Shown one piece after another: positions 14,830-23,708 of a stretch of 49,616 bases of DNA. The position numbers were made by a program, and so were the translations under genes. The DNA comes from Methyloceanibacter sp. (GTDB taxonomy: Bacteria; Pseudomonadota; Alphaproteobacteria; Rhizobiales; Methyloligellaceae), in assembly GCA_014380485.1 (NCBI GenBank), contig JACMJU010000138.1, positions 1-49,616 of the forward strand. The letters run 5' to 3'. Below the pieces are notes generated by a model. That model was not told where the DNA came from. It saw nothing but the letters and a program-made list of their open reading frames with translations, and searched no databases. Within the stretch, counting starts at the first letter, position 1, and every line of letters begins with the position of its first letter.

Positions 14830-15642
14830 ATGGCGAACACGTATCTGAGTTGCGCCGCAGGCTTGGCGGCAATCATCGGGCTGATGAGCGGCTCGGCGGA
14901 GGCGGCCCCTTGCGGCAATAATGGCTCCGGTTTCGAGGGCTGGAAGAAGGTCTTCGCCGGCGAGGCCGCCGGCAACGGCGCCGGGCCCAAGGCTATCGCG
15001 GCGCTGATGGGGACGAAATATTCCGTAGGGACGATCAGGGCCGATCGCGGCCAGAAGAGCTTCAAACTGAGCCTCGATCAATTCATGGCCAAGAGAGGCG
15101 GTCCCTCCATTGCCGCCCGCGGCAAATCCATGAGATCGGCCAATGCCGCCCTGTTCGCTTCGCTCGAGAAGCGTTTCGGCGTCCCGGCCGGCCCCCTCAT
15201 CGCCATCTGGGGGATGGAGACCGCGTTCGGCAACTTCATGGGCAATCAGCCCACCATCTCGGCCGTCGCCACGCTGGCCTATGACTGCCGCCGGCCCGAA
15301 TATTTCACCGACCAGCTCTATGCGGCGCTTCAGCTGGTCGATCGCGGCGTCTTGAGCGGGGCGACACGCGGCGCCATGCATGGCGAGGTCGGCCAGACCC
15401 AGTTCCTGCCGAAAAGCATCCTGCTCTACGCCGTCGACGGCGACGGCAACGGCGTCATCAATCTCAACACCAAGGCCGACGCGCTTGCCTCCACCGCGAA
15501 TTTCCTGAAAGGCCATGGTTGGGTCAGAGGCGCCGGATATCAACCCGGTCAACCAAACTTTACCGCCATCCAAGGCTGGAACGCGGCCGGCGTCTACCAG
15601 CAGGCCATCGCCATCATCGGCAGACGCATCGATGGGAGTTAG
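14830..15642 (+). CDS. Lytic murein transglycosylase (MltB/GH103-like)
   Basis: A ~270-residue periplasmic enzyme that cleaves the MurNAc-GlcNAc bond of peptidoglycan with 1,6-anhydro ring formation. From ATG 14830 a Sec signal is seen (LSCAAGLAAIIGLMSGSAEA). The catalytic Glu130 lies in IWGMETAFGNFMG, followed by PTISAVATLAYDCRRPEYF and the family segment GEVGQTQFLPKSILLYAVDGDGNG. The latter resembles the MltB 'GAMGxxQFMPSS' block with a Ca-binding-like DGDGNG loop. Starting at ATG 14767 would place 21 polar residues before the signal peptide, so I prefer 14830. No lipobox Cys is at the expected site, so it is probably soluble rather than lipid-anchored. No peptidoglycan-binding domain is evident. 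Confidence 0.87.
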   Translation: MANTYLSCAAGLAAIIGLMSGSAEAAPCGNNGSGFEGWKKVFAGEAAGNGAGPKAIAALMGTKYSVGTIRADRGQKSFKLSLDQFMAKRGGPSIAARGKSMRSANAALFASLEKRFGVPAGPLIAIWGMETAFGNFMGNQPTISAVATLAYDCRRPEYFTDQLYAALQLVDRGVLSGATRGAMHGEVGQTQFLPKSILLYAVDGDGNGVINLNTKADALASTANFLKGHGWVRGAGYQPGQPNFTAIQGWNAAGVYQQAIAIIGRRIDGS

Positions 15643-15700
15643 CGGCCCCCGAAGTGCAAGGTCTCGTCGCGCCGGCGAATCTGCGCTACCTGCTTGAAGC

Positions 15701-16276
15701 GTGACCGAGCGCAAGAATCAGGAGACCGGGGGGCAGTCGTCCCGCGCGCTTGCCCAAGCGCTCGGCAAGCTGATCGCGCTCGTGCTCGTGGTGCTCGCCG
15801 TGATTCTCATCGAGCGCTATTGCACCGTCGAAGTGCCCCCCTTCGGCCCGGACGCGAAAATCGTCTCCGTGGATGGCGACAGCCTCAGAGCGGCCAACGG
15901 CGCCGAATACCGCCTGTTCGGCATCGACGCGCCCGAACTGCACCAAACCTGCTCCGAGGCCAATGGCACGTCGTGGCTATGCGGCCGCGCGGCCAAGGCC
16001 AAGCTCACCACGCTCCTCAAGGGCGGCAATGTGAATTGCGCGGCTCGCGCCACGGACCGGTCCGGCCGCGTCGTCGCGGTCTGTAGCGCCGAAGGCGTGC
16101 CGGATCTCGGCGAGGCCATGGTGCGCGACGGCTATGCCATCGATCTCGGCGCCGCCGCCGGCAATCCCTATCGCGATGCCGAGGCGGAAGCGCACACCGC
16201 CAGGCGCGGCATCTGGCGCGGGACCTTCGAGCGTCCCTCGGACTGGCGCCAGGCCAATCCGAGCTCCGGAGACTAG
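15701..16276 (+). CDS. Membrane-anchored thermonuclease family protein (SNase-like)
   Basis: A 191-residue protein starting at GTG 15701. Residues ~20-38 are a single transmembrane helix (ALGKLIALVLVVLAVILI), so the nuclease domain is placed in the periplasm. The domain carries the staphylococcal-nuclease signature: VDGDSL (Asp60), YRLFGIDAPE (Arg71, Asp76, Glu79) and DRSGR (Arg123), the set that binds calcium and the phosphate. Extra Cys residues (84, 94, 113, 128) suggest disulfides, consistent with export. The family cleaves DNA or RNA non-specifically. The gene starts 58 bases after the transglycosylase on the same strand. Confidence 0.88.
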   Translation: MTERKNQETGGQSSRALAQALGKLIALVLVVLAVILIERYCTVEVPPFGPDAKIVSVDGDSLRAANGAEYRLFGIDAPELHQTCSEANGTSWLCGRAAKAKLTTLLKGGNVNCAARATDRSGRVVAVCSAEGVPDLGEAMVRDGYAIDLGAAAGNPYRDAEAEAHTARRGIWRGTFERPSDWRQANPSSGD

Positions 16277-16318
16277 TTCGACCTGTGGCGCGAAGCTGCG
16301 GGCGTGGTAATTTCGCCC

Positions 16319-16900
16319 ATGTCGGAATTCGATCTCGCTTTATCGGTCGCGCTCGGCATCGGGCTTGCGGCGGCAACGGGCCTCAGGCTGTTCGTGCCGA
16401 TGCTCGTCGCGAGTGCGGCGGCTTATACCGGGCATCTCCCTTTAAGCGAAAACTTCGCGTGGCTCGCCACACTGCCGGCGCTCATCCTGCTCGGCGTAGC
16501 GGCAGCAGTCGAGATCCTCGCTTATTACATTCCCGGGGTCGACAATCTGCTCGATACTTTGGCCACCCCCTTGGCCTTCGTCGCCGGCACGATCATCGCG
16601 GCGGCGGTGATGACCGACCTGCCCCCGATGGTGAAATGGGCGGCGGCAGTCATCGCCGGCGGCGGTATCGCCGGCCTGACCCAATCCGTGACCACGGTCG
16701 TCAGGGCGAAATCCACGGTGCTGACCGGGGCGCTCGGCAACCCAGCCATCGCCACGGCCGAGTTCGGCGGCTCGCTTCTGGTCTCGCTGCTCGCGCTCGC
16801 GGCGCCGCTCCTAACGCTGCTGGCCGTCGTCCTGCTGTTGTGGCTGGCCGTACGTTGGCTGAGGCGGATTTCCCGAAGCGGACAACCGTCCAAAATCTAG
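16319..16900 (+). CDS. DUF4126 domain membrane protein
   Basis: A 193-residue integral membrane protein with about five hydrophobic segments and the DUF4126 signature: ALGIGLAAATGLRLFVPML at the N-terminus, EILAYYIPGVDNLLDTLATPLAFVAGTI in the middle, and a Gly-rich loop AVIAGGGIAGLTQS. The end is LLLWLAVRWLRRI. The function is unknown. ATG 16319 was taken over an in-frame GTG at 16304 because the family begins a few residues before the first hydrophobic stretch. It is convergent with the EF-G-like gene, 13 bases away. Confidence 0.85.
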   Translation: MSEFDLALSVALGIGLAAATGLRLFVPMLVASAAAYTGHLPLSENFAWLATLPALILLGVAAAVEILAYYIPGVDNLLDTLATPLAFVAGTIIAAAVMTDLPPMVKWAAAVIAGGGIAGLTQSVTTVVRAKSTVLTGALGNPAIATAEFGGSLLVSLLALAAPLLTLLAVVLLLWLAVRWLRRISRSGQPSKI

Positions 16901-16913
16901 ATCGCTTTTCGGC

Positions 16914-18962
16914 TCACGCCGCCTTATGGCCGTGACTCGTTAGGACCTGATCGGCAGCCTTGCCGGTCAGTTCCGCCAGATGGTCGAACTTGGCGTTGAA
17001 AGTGCCGACCCCCGCCGTCGCCGATCTCAGCTCCACGATCAGATTCTGGATCTCGGCCTCCGGAATATGCGCCTCGACCACGTCCCAGCCGGTCCAGTCG
17101 GGGCGCGAATCGAAGCCGAGAATCTGCCCGCGCCGTGACGATACGATGGAGTTGACCTTGGCCGTGGCCTCCGACGGCACCGCGATCTCGACCGCCATGA
17201 TCGGCTCGAGCAGCACGGGCGAGCATTTCGGCATGCCTTCGCTCATGGCGATGCGGCCGGCCTGACGGAACGCCATGTCCGATGAATCGACCGAGTGATA
17301 GGACCCGTCGATCAGGCACACGGCGACATCGACCACGGGAAAGCCGAGCGGGCCTGAGCCGAGAGAGTCGCGCACGCCGATCTCGACCGAAGGAATATAA
17401 TTCTTCGGCACGACCCCGCCGCTGATCTCGTCCGAAAACTCGAAGCCGGCGCCCCGCTGGCGCGGTTTGATCGTGACCACGATGTCGCCGAACTGGCCGT
17501 GTCCACCGGATTGCTTCTTGTGGCGGCCGCGCACTTCGGTCGATTTGCGGATGGTCTCCTTGTAGGGGATCTGGCGCGGGCGGGTCGAGGCATCGATCCC
17601 GTATTTGCGCACCAGTCGCTCGAGCGCCACGCGCAAATGCATTTCGCCTTGCCCCCACAGCACCATCTCGCCCAAGTCCTGACTGTGGGAGAGTGAGAGC
17701 GAGGGGTCCTCCTCGATGATCTTGGCGATGGCTGCGGTGAGCTTTACCTCGTCCTTCTTCTCCTTGGCGGCGATGGCGAGACCGAACACGGGGCTCGCGG
17801 TGGCCGCCGTCACGATGGCGGCTTTCTTGCCCTTCTCCTCGGTCAGCGTGGCGCCGGTCTTGACGCTGTCGAGGCGACCGAAGGCGACCGTATCGCCGGC
17901 CTTGGCCTCGCCGCGCTTGGTCGGCTCCTGACCCATGACGCTGAAAACGCCCGAGATGCGCTCCTCGTCGCTCGCGCCATAGACCGTGGTCCCGTCGGCG
18001 AAGCTGCCGGTGAGTACGCGTGCGAGCGACAGCTTGCCGCCATGCGCGGTGTGGAAGGTCTTGGCCACGAAGGCACAAGACGGCGCTTTGTCGACGCCAA
18101 GCCGTTTAGCTGTGATTTGAACAAAAGGGGCTTCGTGCCGGAGCCCCTTGAGCAGGCGGAAGATACCGTTGCCGTTCCCGGCCGAGCCCATGAACACCGG
18201 GCAGATCAGCCCGTCGCGGAATTCCTTGGCAAGATCGTCGAACACCTTGTCGCGCGGCGGCGGAACATCCTCCAGCAGCTGCTCCATCAGCTCGTCGTCA
18301 TAGTCGGCGAGCTTTTCGAGCATGGAGAAGCGCGCCTCTTTCTCGCTCGCGGCGAGAGTGTCGGGGATCGCCATCACCTCGCTCGGCGCATGCTCGCGAT
18401 AGACGTAGGCGCGTTCGAGCGCCAAGTCGATGAAACCGGTGACGATGTCGTTCTCCCAGATGGGGATCTGACGGAGAACCAGCGGTTTGGTGCTCGCGGG
18501 TTGGAGCATCGGCAGAATGTCGCGCACGCGCGTTTCGGCCTTGTCGATCTTATTGATGAACAGGAAATGCGGGATGCCGCGATCTTCGAGCTGCTTGAGG
18601 ATCAGTTGCAGTCCGGGAACCTTCTTCTCGTCGGGCTCGCACACCACAACGGCGGCGTCGCAAGCGGTGAGCACATGGGCCGCGTCGGCCTGGAACTCGA
18701 TCGAGCCGGGACAATCGAGAAAGGTAAAACTATCGCCGAGGAAATCGACCGTGGCCACGTTGAGCTCGACGCTCATGCCGTGATGTCGGGCTTCTCCCGA
18801 GGCATCGCCCACCGTGTTGCCGTCGGCCATCGAGCCCTGGCGGGTAATGGCGCCGGTGCGGGCCAAAATGGCTTCGAGAAGCGTCGTTTTGCCGCTGAGA
18901 TAGGGGCCAACCAGTGCGATGCAGCGGGCGCTGCGGGCTGGTTGGCCCTGCGCTTGGCCCAT
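16914..18962 (-). CDS. Elongation factor G-like GTPase (EF-G paralogue)
   Basis: A 682-residue translational GTPase with the five-domain EF-G layout. G1 is GPYLSGKTT (residues 19-27) and G4 is NKID. Domain IV is recognisable (GGHGQFGDIVVTIKPR) and domain V ends in AGVGTFNAKFDHLAEL. Two switch residues differ from canonical EF-G. G3 reads DCPGS (Ser87) instead of D-x-PGH, so the catalytic His is missing. G2 reads GMS (Ser64) instead of GIT. This places it among EF-G-like paralogues rather than the essential FusA, which normally sits with rpsL/rpsG/tuf. ATG 18962 has a GGGAGG Shine-Dalgarno. Its function (ribosome rescue, stress, or non-translational) is unknown, and GTP hydrolysis is probably slow. 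Confidence 0.9.
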   Translation of the reverse strand: MGQAQGQPARSARCIALVGPYLSGKTTLLEAILARTGAITRQGSMADGNTVGDASGEARHHGMSVELNVATVDFLGDSFTFLDCPGSIEFQADAAHVLTACDAAVVVCEPDEKKVPGLQLILKQLEDRGIPHFLFINKIDKAETRVRDILPMLQPASTKPLVLRQIPIWENDIVTGFIDLALERAYVYREHAPSEVMAIPDTLAASEKEARFSMLEKLADYDDELMEQLLEDVPPPRDKVFDDLAKEFRDGLICPVFMGSAGNGNGIFRLLKGLRHEAPFVQITAKRLGVDKAPSCAFVAKTFHTAHGGKLSLARVLTGSFADGTTVYGASDEERISGVFSVMGQEPTKRGEAKAGDTVAFGRLDSVKTGATLTEEKGKKAAIVTAATASPVFGLAIAAKEKKDEVKLTAAIAKIIEEDPSLSLSHSQDLGEMVLWGQGEMHLRVALERLVRKYGIDASTRPRQIPYKETIRKSTEVRGRHKKQSGGHGQFGDIVVTIKPRQRGAGFEFSDEISGGVVPKNYIPSVEIGVRDSLGSGPLGFPVVDVAVCLIDGSYHSVDSSDMAFRQAGRIAMSEGMPKCSPVLLEPIMAVEIAVPSEATAKVNSIVSSRRGQILGFDSRPDWTGWDVVEAHIPEAEIQNLIVELRSATAGVGTFNAKFDHLAELTGKAADQVLTSHGHKAA

Positions 18963-19197
18963 GATCTCCTCCCTTGCGGTTATGACCCCGCGCGGAGAAG
19001 GCTCCTGACGCACCCACCCGCGCAAGCCTTGATGACGCCATGGTGACAAGCGGAACGGCCTCTGGCAAGGCCCCCGATTCGTGGGCCTCGGGCTTGCTTG
19101 GGCTCATCGATAGGCGCGCCGATCGCTTCCAGAAGGTCGGCTGCCATAAGCCCGTTCCCTATGCCATTATGGTGCCGACGTGGCGGAGGGAGTTTTC

Positions 19198-19743
19198 ATG
19201 CGTCCGCTTTGCGCCTTTGCGTTACCGCTTCTTGTTTCGCTCCTGATCTTGGCTCTCGGCGGCGACAGCGCGGCGGCTTTCGTGCAGGCGGTGCGGCCAT
19301 CATCCGCTCATGAGCGGGACCTTGTCGTCGAAGCCAAGATCGTCTGCGGCGTGTTCGATGGCAAGTTCGAGTGCCGGAACATTTCCGGAGCGGGTACGCA
19401 GTTTGGAAAAAGTGCCACCCCGGGAGCGAAAATGGAGCCCGACGACGGTTCACCCGATTCCCTACCGGGTGGCGCCGCGCCAGGCACAGATGCCGGACAA
19501 GCCCTTCAAGACGGAACGACATGCCAGAACGGCATGGTCGGCACGCCGCCCAACTGTCGCTGCCCGGAGAACTCGGAATTGTTGGGGGGCAATTGCGTTC
19601 ATTACACCGCCTCGGCGTGCAGCAAGGGGCTGGCCTCGGACGCCCTCCCCCAAGCCTGCCAGGGTGTCGAGGAAAAGCTCTCCTGCACCATGCGCCAAGA
19701 CGGAATGAAGGACTGTTGCTGCCTGACCTACGATAAGTTCTAG
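19198..19743 (+). CDS. Secreted cysteine-rich hypothetical protein
   Basis: A 181-residue exported protein with a signal peptide at residues 1-27 (FALPLLVSLLILALGGDSAAA). After a Gly/Pro-rich linker (residues ~70-105) comes a Cys-rich module: CQNGMVGTPPNCRCP, then GGNCV. It is of a kind repeated in many rhizobial surface proteins. The C-terminal part has a CCC run at 173-175. ATG 19198 is preceded by GGAGGG at seven bases, much better than the GTG six codons upstream. It is divergent from the EF-G-like gene (235 bases apart). No function is known; periplasmic disulfide-stabilised binding is only a guess. Confidence 0.75.
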   Translation: MRPLCAFALPLLVSLLILALGGDSAAAFVQAVRPSSAHERDLVVEAKIVCGVFDGKFECRNISGAGTQFGKSATPGAKMEPDDGSPDSLPGGAAPGTDAGQALQDGTTCQNGMVGTPPNCRCPENSELLGGNCVHYTASACSKGLASDALPQACQGVEEKLSCTMRQDGMKDCCCLTYDKF

Positions 19744-19764
19744 GGATCGATCGGCGGGTGTCTG

Positions 19765-20172
19765 TCAGGTTTGGTGCGGGCTGAGCGGTTGCCCGTAGCT
19801 GAACTCGATGATGTAGCCCGAAGGATCCGTGACCGCGCAGATATAGCCGGTCGGTGGCGCATGTTCGCGCGGCTCCCAGTGGAGGCAGCCCTCTTTGCGC
19901 GCGCGTTCGGCAATCCGGTCGACATCCTCGCGCGCCGGCACACCGAAACCGTAATGGGTCATATCGTCTTGATCTTGGGCATGCGCCGGCCCGTCGCCGA
20001 GCAAGACCAGTACGAAGGTGCTCTCCGCGCCCGGGCTTGCGAGCCACACCGTGCGGCCCTCGCCCTTTCCGTGCTCGCTGACGCGTTCGAGCCCGCAATA
20101 GCTGCGATAAAAGGCGATCGACCGATCGAGATCGCGCACGTGCAGCGCGCAATGGGTGAAGGCTGGTTTCAT
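19765..20172 (-). CDS. VOC family protein (glyoxalase/bleomycin-resistance fold)
   Basis: A 135-residue single vicinal-oxygen-chelate domain. It has the first beta-alpha-beta module CALHVRDLDRSIAFYRSYCGLERV, then FVLVLLGDG. The second module is THYGFGVPAREDVDRIAERARKEG with the final VTDPSGYIIEFSYGQPL, whose Glu is the usual metal ligand. Metal-ligand candidates are His at residue 7 or 11 and Glu near 123. The family includes glyoxalase I, dioxygenases and isomerases. The substrate is unknown. It begins eight bases after the mtnA stop, so it is the last gene of the salvage operon. A role in detoxifying or processing a methionine-salvage intermediate is possible but unproven. Confidence 0.87.
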   Translation of the reverse strand: MKPAFTHCALHVRDLDRSIAFYRSYCGLERVSEHGKGEGRTVWLASPGAESTFVLVLLGDGPAHAQDQDDMTHYGFGVPAREDVDRIAERARKEGCLHWEPREHAPPTGYICAVTDPSGYIIEFSYGQPLSPHQT

Positions 20173-20180
20173 GGGCCTCG

Positions 20181-21284
20181 TCAGGGCCCCTGCCCCTTCC
20201 GGTGCTCGGGATAGAGCGTGACAAGTGCGTCGCGCGTGGCGGGCGCGACACCCCGCTCGGTGATGAAGCCGGTCACGAGCCGGGCCGGCGTGACATCGAA
20301 TCCGTAATTGGCGGCAGACGTCCCTGGCGGCGCAATCTCGACGGTGGCGATGCTGCCGTCGGGCAAGCGGCCCGTCATGCGCGTGACCTCCTCGGCATCG
20401 CGTTCCTCGATGGGGATGGCGCTGCCATCGCCGAGGCTCCAATCGATGGTGGCGTAAGGCAGCGCCACGAAGAAGGGGATCTGGTTGTCGCGTGCAGCGA
20501 GCGCCTTGAGATAGGTGCCGATCTTGTTGGCGACGTCGCCGGTCGCCGTGGTGCGGTCGGTGCCGACGATGCAAAGATCGACCAGCCGCTTCTGCATCAG
20601 ATGGCCGCCGGCATTGTCGGCGATCAGCGTATGCGGCACGCCATGCGCGCCGAGCTCGAACGCGGTGAGCGAGGCGCCCTGGTTGCGCGGCCTCGTCTCG
20701 TCCACCCACACCTGCACGTCGATGCCCTCGTCATGGGCCCGGTAGATGGGCGCAAGCGCCGTGCCCCAGTCGACGCAAGCGAGCCAGCCGGCGTTGCAAT
20801 GGGTGAGGATATTGACGGTCGTCCCGCCCTTCTTCTCGGCATGCGCCTGGATGATGCCGAGCCCGTGCTCGCCGATCTTGCGGTTGTTCTCGACATCCTC
20901 GTCGCAGATCTGCGCCGCCCGCGCGTAGGCCGCCGCCACGCGTTTGTCGCGCGGCTGGTTGCGCACGGATTTTTGCATCTCGTCGAGCGCCCAGCGGAGA
21001 TTGATGGCGGTGGGGCGGGTGGCAGCGAGCGTGTCACAAGCGCGATCCAGCGCGTCGTCTGTCGCCTCGACGCCGAGCGCGAGCGCGACCCCGTAAGCGG
21101 CGGTCGCCCCGATCAACGGCGCACCGCGCACCTGCATGGTGGCGATGGCGCGCGCCGCATCGTCGAGGGTGCGAAGCGTCGCGGTCTCGAATACATGCGG
21201 CAGCTTGGTCTGATCGATGATTTCAACCGACTTGCCGTCTTCGCCGAGCCAGATGGAGCGATAGGGCTTGCCGCCGATCTTCAC
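20181..21284 (-). CDS. mtnA: S-methyl-5-thioribose-1-phosphate isomerase
   Basis: A 367-residue enzyme related to eIF2B subunits. It converts methylthioribose-1-phosphate to methylthioribulose-1-phosphate in methionine salvage. Signatures are [14 protein letters not shown] (residues 52-65), [11 protein letters not shown] with the active-site Cys163, [12 protein letters not shown], and [20 protein letters not shown] with Asp243. It starts at GTG 21284, two bases after the apt stop, indicating tight translational coupling. Upstream apt and mtnP process the same pathway. No downstream enzymes (MtnB/C/D or RLP) are in the window. The pathway after this step may use MtnX-like enzymes elsewhere, or the isomerase may serve a DHAP-type shunt. 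Confidence 0.95.
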   Translation of the reverse strand: MKIGGKPYRSIWLGEDGKSVEIIDQTKLPHVFETATLRTLDDAARAIATMQVRGAPLIGATAAYGVALALGVEATDDALDRACDTLAATRPTAINLRWALDEMQKSVRNQPRDKRVAAAYARAAQICDEDVENNRKIGEHGLGIIQAHAEKKGGTTVNILTHCNAGWLACVDWGTALAPIYRAHDEGIDVQVWVDETRPRNQGASLTAFELGAHGVPHTLIADNAGGHLMQKRLVDLCIVGTDRTTATGDVANKIGTYLKALAARDNQIPFFVALPYATIDWSLGDGSAIPIEERDAEEVTRMTGRLPDGSIATVEIAPPGTSAANYGFDVTPARLVTGFITERGVAPATRDALVTLYPEHRKGQGP

Positions 21285-21286
21285 GC

Positions 21287-21832
21287 TTAGTCACCCGCGA
21301 AGGACATCAGGCTATGACACTCGATCCCAAGTCCGGCGAGCCGCGTCGAGCCGCCGAGATCGGGCAGATCGATGACGAAAGTGGCGCCCACCACGTCGGC
21401 GTTGAGCTTGCGCAAGAGCTTGACCGCCGCTTCCGCCGTTCCGCCGGTGGCGATGAGATCGTCGACGAGCAGCACCGGCTCGCCCGCACTGATGGCATCC
21501 TCATGGATCTCGATGACGTCGATGCCGTATTCGAGCTCGTAGTCCTGACCGATGGCCTTGGCCGGCAACTTGCCTTTCTTGCGGATCGGCACGAAGCCGC
21601 AATGCAGGCGGTCCGCCGCGGCGCCACCCAGGATGAAGCCGCGCGCCTCGATACCGGCGACCGACTGCACTCTGCGGTTGGTGAAGGGCCTGACCAATTG
21701 CTCGACGCAGGCCTTGAACCCAGTGGCGTGGCCGAGCAGCGTGGTGATGTCGCGGAACATGATGCCCGGCTTCGGATAGTCGGGTATGGTGCGCACCAGG
21801 TCCTTGAGATCGAAATCGGCCGACAAGTTCAT
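21287..21832 (-). CDS. apt: Adenine phosphoribosyltransferase
   Basis: A 181-residue type I phosphoribosyltransferase that makes AMP from adenine and PRPP. It has the family opening [21 protein letters not shown] and the adenine pocket EARGFILGG. The PRPP-binding loop is [17 protein letters not shown] 21832 has GGAGG six bases upstream; a codon six residues earlier is not needed. It sits between mtnP, whose product is adenine, and mtnA, so adenine released from methylthioadenosine would be salvaged directly. No anomalies. Confidence 0.97.
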   Translation of the reverse strand: MNLSADFDLKDLVRTIPDYPKPGIMFRDITTLLGHATGFKACVEQLVRPFTNRRVQSVAGIEARGFILGGAAADRLHCGFVPIRKKGKLPAKAIGQDYELEYGIDVIEIHEDAISAGEPVLLVDDLIATGGTAEAAVKLLRKLNADVVGATFVIDLPDLGGSTRLAGLGIECHSLMSFAGD

Positions 21833-21951
21833 CCCGGACCTCCGTAACAAGTGGCTTTCGGCGAGACGGCAACCGCTTGAGCCTATAGTCGAACCAAGAG
21901 CGGCTGGCTAGTCGCGGGCGCGGCCGCTCGAACCCGGCGCCGTGCCCCGCA

Positions 21952-22827
21952 TCATCCTTTCAGCACGCGGCCTGCCACGGCGTCGAGCTTCTTCACGAGC
22001 GTGGGGTCGCGCGCCTCGGGCGCGGTGATGATGGCGGTGTCGAGCGCGCGGTCCGAGCCGATGGGACAAGGCTCATGCTCGCGCGGAAGGGCACGGGCGA
22101 GGCGCGCCACGAGCCGCGCCCCCTTCTCGGCATTCGCCATCAGGACTTTGATAATGTCGGTGACGGTGACGGCGTCATGGTCGGGATGCCAGCAGTCGAA
22201 ATCGGTGACCATGGCGACCGTCGCGTAGCAAATCTCCGCCTCCCGGGCGAGCTTGGCCTCGGGCAGATTGGTCATGCCGATGACCGAATAGCCGAGGTCC
22301 TTATAGGTGAGGCTTTCGGCGAGCGTCGAGAACTGCGGACCCTCGATGCAGACATAGGTGCCGCTCCTGACCACCGCGAGACCTTCCTGCTCGGCGGCCT
22401 CGGCGAGGTGAAGGCGCAGCCGCGGTGAGACCGGATGGGCCATCGACACATGCGCCACGCAGCCTTTGCCGAAGAAGGAATTGTGGCGGTGATAGGTGCG
22501 GTCGACGAATTGATCGACCAGCACGAAGGTGCCCGGCGGCAGTTCCTCTTTGAAGGAGCCGCAGGCCGAAAGCGAAACGAGGTCGGTCACCCCGGCCCGC
22601 TTCAGCGCATCGATATTGGCGCGGTAGTTGATGTCGCTCGGCGACAGCCTGTGACCCTTGTCGTGGCGTGACAGGAATACAATCGGCAGCCCGTCGATCT
22701 CGCCGATCCTGAGCGGCGCCGACGGCTCGCCCCAAGGACTGGCGATACGCTCCTCGCGCACATTCTCGAGGCCCGGCAGGTCGTAGAGACCCGAGCCGCC
22801 GATGACCCCGAGTACCGCTTTGACCAT
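21952..22827 (-). CDS. mtnP: S-methyl-5'-thioadenosine phosphorylase
   Basis: A 291-residue trimeric-type nucleoside phosphorylase that splits methylthioadenosine into adenine and methylthioribose-1-phosphate. Signatures are GVIGGSGLYDLPGL at the N-terminus, VFLSRHDKGHRLSPSDINYRANIDAL, SLSACGSFKEELPPGTFVL, and the substrate-site block GMTNLPEAKLAREAEICYATVAMVTDFD, where the latter Asp is typical of MTA-specific enzymes. It lies eight bases downstream of petC on the same strand, so the salvage genes probably ride on the cytochrome bc1 transcript. A gap of 119 bases separates it from apt. Confidence 0.96.
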   Translation of the reverse strand: MVKAVLGVIGGSGLYDLPGLENVREERIASPWGEPSAPLRIGEIDGLPIVFLSRHDKGHRLSPSDINYRANIDALKRAGVTDLVSLSACGSFKEELPPGTFVLVDQFVDRTYHRHNSFFGKGCVAHVSMAHPVSPRLRLHLAEAAEQEGLAVVRSGTYVCIEGPQFSTLAESLTYKDLGYSVIGMTNLPEAKLAREAEICYATVAMVTDFDCWHPDHDAVTVTDIIKVLMANAEKGARLVARLARALPREHEPCPIGSDRALDTAIITAPEARDPTLVKKLDAVAGRVLKG

Positions 22828-22835
22828 TCACGCCC

Positions 22836-23708
22836 TCACCGGGTTGCTTTCTCATCCTGAGCCGGCACGGCACGGGCCGTTTCGAGATGCAAAGCCTCGT
22901 TACCGTGGTGGACGCGGGCCCACACCGCGCGCTTGGCAAGATACATGATCGCCAAGAAGACGATGAGAAAGATCATCACCCGTGCGCCGAGTGTGTAGCG
23001 CTCTTCGAGCTTGGGTTCCGCCGCCCACATCAGAAAGGCGGAGACGTCCCTGGCGTAGTTGCCGACAATCGGCTTGGTGCCGTCGGTATAAACGACGACG
23101 CCGTCGCTCAAGGGAGGCGCCATGGCGATCTGATGGCCCGGGAAGGCCGCATTGTAGTGCATGCCCTCGGCCGGCGCGAAGCCTTGCGGCGCCGGACGAT
23201 AGCCGGTGAGCAGCGCATAAATATAATCGGCGCCGCCGGGCCGCGCCTTGGCGATCACCGAGAGATCGGGCGGCAGCGCGCCGTTATTGGCCAGACGCGC
23301 CAATTGCTCGTTGGCGAAGGGCGAACGGAAGCGATCCGACGGACGCGCGGGGCGCTGGAACATCTCGCCCTTCTCGTTCGGGCCGTCGGTTACCTGGACT
23401 TGCGAGGCGAGGACCTCCACGGCTTTGGGCGCGAACTCAGGCCCGCCGGGCTCGCCGAGATTGCGGTAGGACAAGAGCCGCATCGAATGGCAGTTCGCGC
23501 AGACTTCCTTGTAGACCTGGAAGCCGCGCTGGAGCTGGGCGTTGTCGTAGGTGCCGAAGGGCGGCGTGAAGCTCCAGCTCTGGCGCGCGATTTCAGGTGC
23601 ATGATTGTTGTTCGGCGGCGTGCCGGAGTCGTCTTCGGCGGCGCTCGGGCCTGTCAGTGCCAAGAGCAGCGCTCCCGCCGCCATTAGGACCAAGGAAGAG
23701 GAATTCAT
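22836..23708 (-). CDS. petC: Cytochrome c1 of the bc1 complex
   Basis: A 290-residue c-type cytochrome, anchored by a C-terminal helix (MIFLIVFLAIMYLAKRAVW). The Sec signal is at residues 1-24. The covalent heme site is C70-A-N-C73-H74, and the distal Met ligand is probably in HQIAMAPPL. The family signature YKEVCANCHSMRLLSYRNL is present. Length is typical for alphaproteobacterial c1. Its ATG overlaps the petB stop by one base (TGATG), as is usual for stoichiometric co-expression. It transfers electrons from the Rieske protein to soluble or membrane cytochrome c. Confidence 0.97.
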   Translation of the reverse strand: MNSSSLVLMAAGALLLALTGPSAAEDDSGTPPNNNHAPEIARQSWSFTPPFGTYDNAQLQRGFQVYKEVCANCHSMRLLSYRNLGEPGGPEFAPKAVEVLASQVQVTDGPNEKGEMFQRPARPSDRFRSPFANEQLARLANNGALPPDLSVIAKARPGGADYIYALLTGYRPAPQGFAPAEGMHYNAAFPGHQIAMAPPLSDGVVVYTDGTKPIVGNYARDVSAFLMWAAEPKLEERYTLGARVMIFLIVFLAIMYLAKRAVWARVHHGNEALHLETARAVPAQDEKATR

